Assembly: GCF_002885975.1 (NCBI RefSeq)
Contig: NZ_POSP01000003.1
Span: forward strand, 2,480,001-2,544,000
Source of the DNA: Paucibacter aquatile
GTDB lineage: Bacteria; Pseudomonadota; Gammaproteobacteria; Burkholderiales; Burkholderiaceae_C
DNA: 64,000 bases
Reading direction: 5' to 3'
The position numbers and the translations under genes are program-made. The notes under the pieces were generated by a model. The model worked only from the letters and a program-made list of their open reading frames with translations. It ran no database searches and was not told the origin of the DNA. Every line of letters starts with the position of its first letter. Position 1 is the first letter of the stretch. Shown here in pieces: positions 15,775 to 23,303 of the stretch.

Positions 15775-18420
15775 ATGAACGAAAAGTACACCCCTTCCGA
15801 GGTCGAACAGGCCGCACGCTCCCACTGGCAAGCCCGTGACGCTTACCGCGTGGTCGAGGATCAGAGCAAGCCCAAGTTCTACGCCTGCTCCATGCTGCCC
15901 TACCCCAGCGGCAAGCTGCACATGGGCCATGTGCGCAACTACACGATCAACGACATGCTCACGCGCCAGCTGCGCATGAAGGGCTACAACGTGCTCATGC
16001 CCATGGGCTGGGACGCCTTCGGCCTGCCGGCCGAAAACGCCGCGATGAAGGGCAAGGTGCCGCCGGCGCAGTGGACCTACTCCAACATCGCCTACATGAA
16101 GACCCAGATGCAGGCCATGGGCCTGGCCATCGACTGGTCTCGAGAAATCGCCACCTGCCAGCCCGAGTACTACAAGTGGAACCAGTGGCTGTTCCTGAAG
16201 ATGCTCGAAAAGGGCATCGCCGAGCGCCGCACCCAGGTCGTCAACTGGGACCCGGTGGACCAGACCGTGCTGGCCAATGAGCAGGTGATCGACGGCCGCG
16301 GCTGGCGTTCGGGTGCGCTGGTCGAAAAGCGCGAGATCCCCGGCTACTACCTCAAGATCACCGACTACGCCGAAGAGCTGCTGGCCGCCGTGGCCAACCC
16401 CGAGGACAAGAACTACCTGTCCGGCTGGCCCGAACGCGTGCGCCTCATGCAGGAGAACTGGATCGGCAAGAGCCAGGGCCTGCGCTTCGCCTTCCCCCAT
16501 GAAATCAAGGGTGCCGATGGTGCGCTGATCCAGGACGGCAAGCTCTACGTCTTCACCACCCGTGCCGACACCATCATGGGTGTGACCTTCTGCGCCGTGG
16601 CGCCGGAGCACCCGCTGGCCGCGCACGCCGCCGCAGGCCATGCCGAGCTGGCCGCCTTCATCGAGGAATGCAAGCAGGGCGGCACGACCGAGGCCGAGCT
16701 GGCCACGCAAGAGAAGAAGGGCATGCCCACGGGCCTCGTGGTCACGCACCCGCTGACCGGCGCGCAGGTGCCGGTCTGGGTCAGCAACTATGTGCTGATG
16801 AGCTATGGCGACGGCGCCGTCATGGGCGTGCCGGCGCATGACGAGCGCGATTTCGCCTTTGCCAACAAGTACGGCATAGCGATCAAGCAGGTCGTGGCCG
16901 TCGAGGGTCAGACCTTCTCGACCAGCACCTGGGCCGACTGGTTCGGCGACAAGTCGCAAGGCGTCTGCGTCAACTCCGGCGTGCTCGACGGCCTGAGCCA
17001 CAAGGCCGCGGTCGACAAGGTGGCCGAGCTGCTTGGCGCCAAGGGCCTGGGCGAGAAGAAGACCACCTGGCGCCTGCGCGACTGGGGCGTGAGCCGCCAG
17101 CGCTACTGGGGCACGCCCATCCCCATCATCCACTGCGAGGAGCATGGCGCGGTGCCGGTGCCCGAGAAGGACCTGCCGGTCGTGCTGCCCGAGGAGTGCA
17201 TCCCGGACGGCAGCGGCAATCCGCTGAACAAGCACAGCGCCTTCCTGAACGTGCCCTGCCCGGTCTGCGGCAAGCCCGCCCGCCGCGAGACCGACACCAT
17301 GGACACCTTCGTGGATTCGTCCTGGTATTTCATGCGTTACTGCGACGCGCAAAACCAGGACGCCATGGTCGGCGCCGGCACCGAGTACTGGATGCGCCAA
17401 GGCGCCGCCATGGACCAGTACATCGGCGGCATCGAGCACGCCATCCTGCACCTGCTCTACGCCCGCTTCTGGACCAAGGTCATGCGCGACCTGGGCCTGG
17501 TCAAGATCGACGAGCCCTTCACCAAGCTGCTGACCCAGGGCATGGTGCTCAAGGGCGCGTTCTTCCAGAAGCCGGCCGATGCAGGCAAGAACTACTTCTG
17601 GGAGCACGAGGTCAACGTCCAGACCAACGAGCATGGCCAGGTCATCGGCGGCACGCTGAAAGCCGACGGCTCGGCGCTCGAGTACGAGATGACGACCATG
17701 TCGAAGTCGAAGAACAACGGCGTCGACCCGCAGGAGCTGATCAACCAGTACGGCGCCGACACGGCCCGTCTGTTCGTGATGTTCGCGTCGCCGCCGGAGC
17801 AGACCCTGGAGTGGAACGACGCCGGCGTCGAGGGCGCCCACCGCTTCCTCAAGCGCGTCTGGGGCTTTGGCGCCAAGAACGAGGCCGCCATCCAGGCCGG
17901 CGGCCGCGACTACGCCGCCCTGAACGGCGAGGGCAAGGCCCTGCGCCGCGAGGTGCATCTGGTGCTGAAGCAGATCAGCTACGACTACGAGCGCATGCAG
18001 TACAACACCGTGGTCTCGGGTGCCATGAAGTTGCTGAACGCGCTGGAAGGCTTCAAGGCCCAGGGCCAGGATGCGGCCGTGCGTGAAGGCTTCTCGGTGC
18101 TGCTGCGCGTGCTCTACCCCGCCTGCCCGCACCTGACCCACGCCCTCTGGCAAGACCTGGGCTATGCCGCCGAGCTGGGTGACCTGCTCGACGCGCCCTG
18201 GCCGAGCGTGGACGAAGCTGCCCTGGTGCAGGACGAGATCGAGCTGATGCTGCAGGTCAACGGCAAGCTGCGTGGCGCCATCAAGGTGCCGGCCGCCGCC
18301 GACAAGGCCGCCATCGAAGCCGTGGCCCTGGCCAGCGAAGACTTCGCCAAGTTCAGCGAAGGCAAGGCGCCCAAGAAGGTCATCATCGTGCCCGGCCGCC
18401 TGGTCAATCTGGTCGTCTGA
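15775..18420 (+). CDS. leuS: Leucyl-tRNA synthetase
   Basis: 881 aa, full length. The class I HIGH motif appears as PYPSGKLHMGHVRNY (from residue 42) and the KMSKS loop as TMSKSKNNG (about residues 641-649). The CP1 editing domain lies between, with TTRADTIMGVTF and GVPAHDERDFAFA. Charges tRNA-Leu with leucine. It is followed by lptE and holA in the conserved Betaproteobacterial order. Confidence 0.98.
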   Translation: MNEKYTPSEVEQAARSHWQARDAYRVVEDQSKPKFYACSMLPYPSGKLHMGHVRNYTINDMLTRQLRMKGYNVLMPMGWDAFGLPAENAAMKGKVPPAQWTYSNIAYMKTQMQAMGLAIDWSREIATCQPEYYKWNQWLFLKMLEKGIAERRTQVVNWDPVDQTVLANEQVIDGRGWRSGALVEKREIPGYYLKITDYAEELLAAVANPEDKNYLSGWPERVRLMQENWIGKSQGLRFAFPHEIKGADGALIQDGKLYVFTTRADTIMGVTFCAVAPEHPLAAHAAAGHAELAAFIEECKQGGTTEAELATQEKKGMPTGLVVTHPLTGAQVPVWVSNYVLMSYGDGAVMGVPAHDERDFAFANKYGIAIKQVVAVEGQTFSTSTWADWFGDKSQGVCVNSGVLDGLSHKAAVDKVAELLGAKGLGEKKTTWRLRDWGVSRQRYWGTPIPIIHCEEHGAVPVPEKDLPVVLPEECIPDGSGNPLNKHSAFLNVPCPVCGKPARRETDTMDTFVDSSWYFMRYCDAQNQDAMVGAGTEYWMRQGAAMDQYIGGIEHAILHLLYARFWTKVMRDLGLVKIDEPFTKLLTQGMVLKGAFFQKPADAGKNYFWEHEVNVQTNEHGQVIGGTLKADGSALEYEMTTMSKSKNNGVDPQELINQYGADTARLFVMFASPPEQTLEWNDAGVEGAHRFLKRVWGFGAKNEAAIQAGGRDYAALNGEGKALRREVHLVLKQISYDYERMQYNTVVSGAMKLLNALEGFKAQGQDAAVREGFSVLLRVLYPACPHLTHALWQDLGYAAELGDLLDAPWPSVDEAALVQDEIELMLQVNGKLRGAIKVPAAADKAAIEAVALASEDFAKFSEGKAPKKVIIVPGRLVNLVV

Positions 18421-18422
18421 CG

Positions 18423-18926
18423 ATGAGCCCCCTGCTGCAGCGCCGCCACCTGCTCCTGGCCGCCGCCACCGCCCCGCTGGTGGGCTGCGGCTTCGAGCTG
18501 CGCCGCGAGCCGGAGTTCCTGTTCCGCAGCCTGGCGCTGAGCGGCTTCAAGCCGGGCTCGCCGCTGGCGGCCGATCTGAAGCGGCAGCTCTCGCGCACCG
18601 CGCTGCTGATGGTGGAAGACGCCAACCGCGCCGAGGTGGTGTTGGAGGTGCTGCGCGATGCGCGCGAGAAATCGGTGGTGGTGTCCACCAGCGCCGGCCA
18701 GGTGCGTGAGTGGCAGCTGCGGGTCAATTTCGACTACCTGCTGCGCGTGCCCTCGGGCGAGCTGCTGCTGCCGCGCACCGAGCTGCGCATGACGCGCGAA
18801 ATGAACTACACAGAAAGCGCGGCCCTGGCCAAGGAGCAGGAAGAAGCCCAGCTCTACCGGGCCATGCAGTCCGACGCGGTGGCGCAGATCATGCGCCGCC
18901 TCTCGGCCGTGCGCTTGCCCGCCTGA
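18423..18926 (+). CDS. lptE: LPS-assembly lipoprotein LptE
   Basis: 167 aa. Signal peptide with lipobox Cys at residue 22 (PLVGCGFELR), typical of LptE. LptE plugs the LptD barrel and delivers lipopolysaccharide to the outer leaflet. It starts 2 nt after the leuS stop. Its partner lptD is at 48918-51449 on the other strand. Confidence 0.92.
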   Translation: MSPLLQRRHLLLAAATAPLVGCGFELRREPEFLFRSLALSGFKPGSPLAADLKRQLSRTALLMVEDANRAEVVLEVLRDAREKSVVVSTSAGQVREWQLRVNFDYLLRVPSGELLLPRTELRMTREMNYTESAALAKEQEEAQLYRAMQSDAVAQIMRRLSAVRLPA

Positions 18927-18950
18927 GCTCGGCTGACCCAGGTTCTACGC

Positions 18951-20021
18951 ATGCAACTGCGCCCTGACGCCCTCAAGCCCCAGCTCGCCAAGGCGCTGCG
19001 GCCCATCTACACCGTCTACGGCGACGAGCCCCTGCTCGCCCAGGAGGCGGCCGATGCCATCCGCGCGGCGGCGCGCGCCCAGGGCTATGGCGAGCGCAAG
19101 GTCTTCACCGTTGCCGGCGCCTATTTCGACTGGGGCCCGGTGCTCGGCGCGGCGCAGGCCATGAGCTTGTTTGCCGAGCGCCAGCTGATCGAGATCCGCA
19201 TCCCCGGCGGCAAGCCCGGCAAGGACGGCTCCGAGGCGCTGCAGCGTTACTGCGCCCAGCTGCCCGAGGACGTGGTGACCCTGGTCACCCTGCCCAAGCT
19301 GGACAAGACGCAGATGAACAGCGCCTGGTTCCAGGCCCTGGACGGTGCCGGCGTCTGCGTGCGCGTGGACCCGATCGAACGCCGCGCCCTGCCGCAGTGG
19401 ATCGCCCAGCGTCTGGTCCAGCAAGGCCAGCGCGTCGAAGATGGCGAGGCCGGCCAGCGCACCCTGGCCTTTTTTGCCGACCGGGTCGAGGGCAATCTGC
19501 TCGCCGCCCACCAGGAATTGCAAAAGCTCGCCCTGCTGCACCCGCCGGGTCTGCTGAGCTTTGAGCAGATCGAGGCGGCCGTGCTCAATGTCGCCCGCTA
19601 CGACGTGTTCAAGCTCAGCGAAGCGGTGCTCGGCGGCCAAGTCGCCCGCGTGCTGCGCATGCTGGAAGGCCTGGAAGCCGAGGGCGAGGCCGCCGTGCTG
19701 GTGCACTGGAGCCTGGCCGAGGACATCCGCGCGCTCAAGCGCGTGCGCGACGCCGTCGATGCCGGCAAGCCCCTGCCCATGGCCATGCGCGAAGCGCGCG
19801 TCTGGGGGCCCAAGGAACGCTTGTTCGAGCGCATCGTGCCCAGCCTGCACAGCGGCGACCTGAGCCGGCTGGTGGCCGCCGCGCAGATCTGCGACGGCCT
19901 GGTCAAAGGCCTGCGCCACCCCGAGTGGCCGCTGGAGCCCTGGGCTGGCCTGCGCCGCCTGGCCCTGATGCTGGTGGAGACCACGGCCACGCGCACGCCT
20001 CGCCTGGCCTTGCGAGGCTGA
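18951..20021 (+). CDS. holA: DNA polymerase III delta subunit
   Basis: 356 aa. Opens MQLRPDALKPQLAKALRPIYTV and has YGDEPLLAQEAADAIR, then LVTLPKLDKTQMNSAWFQAL; the overall pattern is HolA. It is the clamp-loader subunit that opens the beta sliding clamp. Third gene of leuS-lptE-holA. Confidence 0.95.
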   Translation: MQLRPDALKPQLAKALRPIYTVYGDEPLLAQEAADAIRAAARAQGYGERKVFTVAGAYFDWGPVLGAAQAMSLFAERQLIEIRIPGGKPGKDGSEALQRYCAQLPEDVVTLVTLPKLDKTQMNSAWFQALDGAGVCVRVDPIERRALPQWIAQRLVQQGQRVEDGEAGQRTLAFFADRVEGNLLAAHQELQKLALLHPPGLLSFEQIEAAVLNVARYDVFKLSEAVLGGQVARVLRMLEGLEAEGEAAVLVHWSLAEDIRALKRVRDAVDAGKPLPMAMREARVWGPKERLFERIVPSLHSGDLSRLVAAAQICDGLVKGLRHPEWPLEPWAGLRRLALMLVETTATRTPRLALRG

Positions 20022-20165
20022 GAGCGCCCGGTCATTCGCGCCGGGGCATCAAGTCGCGCAGGGCAATGCCGATACAGTCGCTGAGCGGCGCATCCGGCGC
20101 GGCTTGGCCCTGCGCCGATGCGTTGAGCCGCTGACTCAGCCCCTCCCCCAAGACCAGGCACCACG

Positions 20166-20843
20166 ATGAATTCATGGCTCAGGCGCCGCCCCTCACCCTC
20201 GCGCCCGCCTGCGGCCCCGGCGGCACAGATGGCTTGGCCGGGCTTGCGGCCCTCCATACTGCAGCTCATCGGCTGTTTGCTTGGCTTGAGCACCGCAGCC
20301 GCGGCCCAAGCCGCCGGCTGGACGCTCAGCGTGCAGAACGCCAGCGGCCAGCCATTGGGCGATGTCGCCATGGCCGTGGAAGTGAAAGGCCAGACCGGCC
20401 GTGCCGGCGCGGGCAGCGTGGCCCAGATGGAGCAGCGCCAGCGCCAGTTCCAGCCTTTCGTGCTGGTGGTGCAGACGGGCACGGCCGTCAACTTCCCAAA
20501 CTTCGACACCGTGCGCCACCATGTCTACTCCTTCTCGGCGGCCAAGAAGTTCGACCTCAAGCTCTACACCGGCACCCCGACCGATCCGGTGCTGTTCGAC
20601 AAGCCCGGCGTCGCCACCCTGGGCTGCAATATCCACGATGAGATGAGCGCCCATATCGTCATCGTCGACACGCCCTTCTTCGGCAAGAGCAATGCCCAGG
20701 GCCAGCTGCGCCTGGAGTTGCCGCCCGGCGAGCATGTGCTCAAGGTCTGGCACCCGAGGTTGGGCAGCCCGCTGCTGAGCAGCTTTCCGCTGCGCCTGGT
20801 TCCCGGCCAGGAACCAGCGCCCCTGCAACTGCCGCTGCGCTGA
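20166..20843 (+). CDS. Periplasmic cupredoxin (methylamine-utilisation/plastocyanin-like)
   Basis: 225 aa. A basic N-terminus and a hydrophobic stretch ending in AAAQAAG form a signal peptide. The mature protein has two copper-ligand regions: NFDTVRHHVYSFS and LGCNIHDEMSAHI (Cys, His and Met in C-x-x-H-x-x-M arrangement), a type I copper site. TPFFGKSNAQGQLRLELPPGEHVLKVWHPR matches 'methylamine utilization protein' homologues, although no methylamine genes are near. The stop is 6 nt before a membrane GGDEF-EAL protein, so the two are probably co-transcribed and the cupredoxin may feed a redox or copper signal to it. Confidence 0.85.
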   Translation: MNSWLRRRPSPSRPPAAPAAQMAWPGLRPSILQLIGCLLGLSTAAAAQAAGWTLSVQNASGQPLGDVAMAVEVKGQTGRAGAGSVAQMEQRQRQFQPFVLVVQTGTAVNFPNFDTVRHHVYSFSAAKKFDLKLYTGTPTDPVLFDKPGVATLGCNIHDEMSAHIVIVDTPFFGKSNAQGQLRLELPPGEHVLKVWHPRLGSPLLSSFPLRLVPGQEPAPLQLPLR

Positions 20844-20849
20844 AGCGCC

Positions 20850-23288
20850 ATGAAGCTGCCTGCTTTCCTCCATCTGCGTCGGCTTGAAGGCCGCATCGTC
20901 GCCCTCTTCCTGGCCCTGCTGGTGCTGGTGCAGCTGACCAGCTGGATGATCACCTACGCCAACATCCGCCGCAGCACCGAGGTGGCGGTGGAGGCGGAAC
21001 TGAAAACCGGCCAGCGCATGCTCGGCCATCTGCTGGCTCAGGATGCGCAGCAGCGCGTGGCCGTGCTGCGCCAGCTGGAGAACAACCACGGCATCCGCAG
21101 CGTGCTGGCCGAAGCCGCCGGCATGCCGGCGACGGAGTTTGCCGACACCTTGTTCAGCGCACTCGATTCCAAAAACAGCCAGCTGGTCGACGCCAGTGTG
21201 ATCGCCTACGTCTCGGCCGATTTCCGCCTGATCACCGCCACCCGGCTGCAGGCCGAGGCCTTTGTCGCCCTGCTGCCTGCCCTGATCCAGGCCAAGGAAG
21301 CCGAGGACGCCGGCAACGAGCCCAGCGGCCGCGCCAGCCTGGCCCTGGTGGGCGGGCGGGCGTATCAGCTGGTGTTTGTGCCGGTGAAGGCCGCCGGCCT
21401 GGGCGGCTGGTTGATGATGGCCGTGGACCTGCAGTCCGAGCCCTTGCGCGAACTGCAAACCCTCTCGGGCCTGCGCAGCGTCTTTCTGCTGCGCCCGGCC
21501 GAGGGCCAGGCCTGGGCACCGCTGGGCAGCGTGCTCGATGCGGCCACCACCGGCCAGGTGGCGGGCCAGGTACAGGCCGCCGAGCCCACCTTCAGCCTGC
21601 AACTGGGCGAGGAAGAAATGCGCGGCCTCTACGTGCCCCTGCTGCGCTCGGGTGATCAGCAGCTGGCCGTCCTGCTGCTGCGCTCCTTCGACCAGGCGTT
21701 CGAGTCCTACCGCACCCTGCGCCAGACCCTGGGCACGTTGACCGTGCTGGGCATCCTGGCCTTTGCCCTGGGCAGCGTGCTGACGGCGCGCCGCATCAGC
21801 CGGCCGATCAAGACCCTCGCCGATTCGGCCGAGCGCCTGGGGGCCGGCGACTACGCCACGCCGGTGGCCCAGGATGGCAGCGCCGACGAGGTGGGCGATC
21901 TGGCACGCGCCTTCGAGGCCATGCGCCAGGGCATCCAGCAGCGCGACGCCAGCCTCAACGAGCTGGCCTTTCAGGACCAGCTGACACGCCTGCCCAACCG
22001 CGCCGGTTTTGTGCAGGTGCTCGAACGCTGGTTGGCCGAACATCCCGAGGCACCCTGCGCGGTGCTGACCTTGGGCCTGGACCGCTTCAAGCATGTCAAC
22101 GATGTGCAAGGCCATGATTTCGGCGACCTGCTGCTGCAGAAAGTGGCACAGCGCCTGCAAGCGCTCTTGCCGGCCAGCGAAGACGCCCTGGCCCGGCTCA
22201 ACGGCGACGAGTTTGCCCTGCTGCTGAGCCAGGCCGATGAAAGCGCAGCCCTGGCCCTGGCCGATGCCATCCATCGCGATTTCGAACGCCCGCTGCGCAT
22301 CAAGGACCAGACCGTGGATCTGAGCGCCGGCATCGGTCTGGCCCTGGCGCCCGCCCACGGCCGCGAGGCCAAGCAGCTGCTCAGCCGCGCCACCCTGGCC
22401 ATGTTCGAGGCCAAGAAGCGGCAGAACGGCAGCGTGTTCTACAGCGCCAGCCTGGACGCCGGCAGCCAGGAATCGCTGTCCCTGCTGAGCGAACTGCGCC
22501 ACGCCGTGGAGGCCGGCGAGCTGCGCCTCTACCTGCAGCCCAAGGTCGATCTGCAAAGCGGCCGCATCATCAGTGCCGAAGCCCTGGTGCGTTGGCAGCA
22601 CCCCGAGCGCGGCCTGGTGCCGCCCATGCAGTTCATTCCCTTTGCCGAACAGACCGGTTTCATCCGCGCCCTGACGGCCTGGGTGATCGAAGCCTCGGCC
22701 GCCGCCTGGGCGCAGGCGCGCGCGCAAGACCTGGCCCTGCGCATCAGCGTCAACCTGTCCACCCGCGACCTGCTGGACCAGGACCTGCCGGCCAAGATCC
22801 AGGCCATGCTCGATGCTCACGGCGCGCGCAGCGATGCGCTGTGTCTGGAGATCACCGAGAGCGCCATCATGGATGACCCGCAACGCGCCCTGCACACTTT
22901 GCAGCAACTGCAGGAGCGCGGTTTCAAGATGTCCATCGATGACTTCGGCACCGGCTACTCCTCGCTGGCTTATCTGAAGCGCCTGCCCGTCCATGAACTC
23001 AAGATCGACAAGAGCTTCGTCATGGCCATGGAGAGCGATCTGGGCGATGCCAAGATCGTGCGCTCGACCATCGAGCTGGCCCACAACCTGGGCCTGAGCG
23101 TGGTGGCCGAAGGCGTCGAAAGCGCCAAGGCCTGGCGCCTGCTGGCTGCACTGGGCTGCGATGAGGGTCAGGGTTATTTCATCGCCAAGCCCATGCCTCA
23201 AGAGCAGTTCCTGGATTGGCTCAGGGCCTGGCGTGCCCCCGAAATCGGCAGCATCGGCGCCGACACCATGCTCAGCCAGCTCGACTGA
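20850..23288 (+). CDS. Membrane GGDEF-EAL protein with periplasmic sensor, probable c-di-GMP phosphodiesterase
   Basis: 812 aa. One membrane helix near residue 20, a periplasmic region of about 270 residues (sensor-like), a second helix near 300, then a HAMP linker (ISRPIKTLADSAERLGAGDYATPV). The GGDEF domain has N451-G-D-E-F in place of GGDEF and no clear RxxD inhibitory site, so cyclase activity is doubtful. The EAL domain keeps E577-A-L and DFGTGYSSLAYLKRLPVHELK, so c-di-GMP hydrolysis is likely. It is in an operon with the upstream cupredoxin and converges on a histidine kinase. Confidence 0.93.
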   Translation: MKLPAFLHLRRLEGRIVALFLALLVLVQLTSWMITYANIRRSTEVAVEAELKTGQRMLGHLLAQDAQQRVAVLRQLENNHGIRSVLAEAAGMPATEFADTLFSALDSKNSQLVDASVIAYVSADFRLITATRLQAEAFVALLPALIQAKEAEDAGNEPSGRASLALVGGRAYQLVFVPVKAAGLGGWLMMAVDLQSEPLRELQTLSGLRSVFLLRPAEGQAWAPLGSVLDAATTGQVAGQVQAAEPTFSLQLGEEEMRGLYVPLLRSGDQQLAVLLLRSFDQAFESYRTLRQTLGTLTVLGILAFALGSVLTARRISRPIKTLADSAERLGAGDYATPVAQDGSADEVGDLARAFEAMRQGIQQRDASLNELAFQDQLTRLPNRAGFVQVLERWLAEHPEAPCAVLTLGLDRFKHVNDVQGHDFGDLLLQKVAQRLQALLPASEDALARLNGDEFALLLSQADESAALALADAIHRDFERPLRIKDQTVDLSAGIGLALAPAHGREAKQLLSRATLAMFEAKKRQNGSVFYSASLDAGSQESLSLLSELRHAVEAGELRLYLQPKVDLQSGRIISAEALVRWQHPERGLVPPMQFIPFAEQTGFIRALTAWVIEASAAAWAQARAQDLALRISVNLSTRDLLDQDLPAKIQAMLDAHGARSDALCLEITESAIMDDPQRALHTLQQLQERGFKMSIDDFGTGYSSLAYLKRLPVHELKIDKSFVMAMESDLGDAKIVRSTIELAHNLGLSVVAEGVESAKAWRLLAALGCDEGQGYFIAKPMPQEQFLDWLRAWRAPEIGSIGADTMLSQLD

Positions 23289-23303
23289 GCACCGACCTGA
23301 ATC

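Noticed and set aside
22200..22214. GGDEF domain of the 20850 protein as an active cyclase
   Set aside because: The signature is NGDEF and the I-site is missing; activity is more likely in the EAL domain.
20193..23201. 1002-codon open frame on the minus strand
   Set aside because: It lies opposite the well-supported cupredoxin and GGDEF-EAL genes, has low-complexity Gln/Ala/Gly/His composition, and no recognisable domain; a GC-skew shadow.
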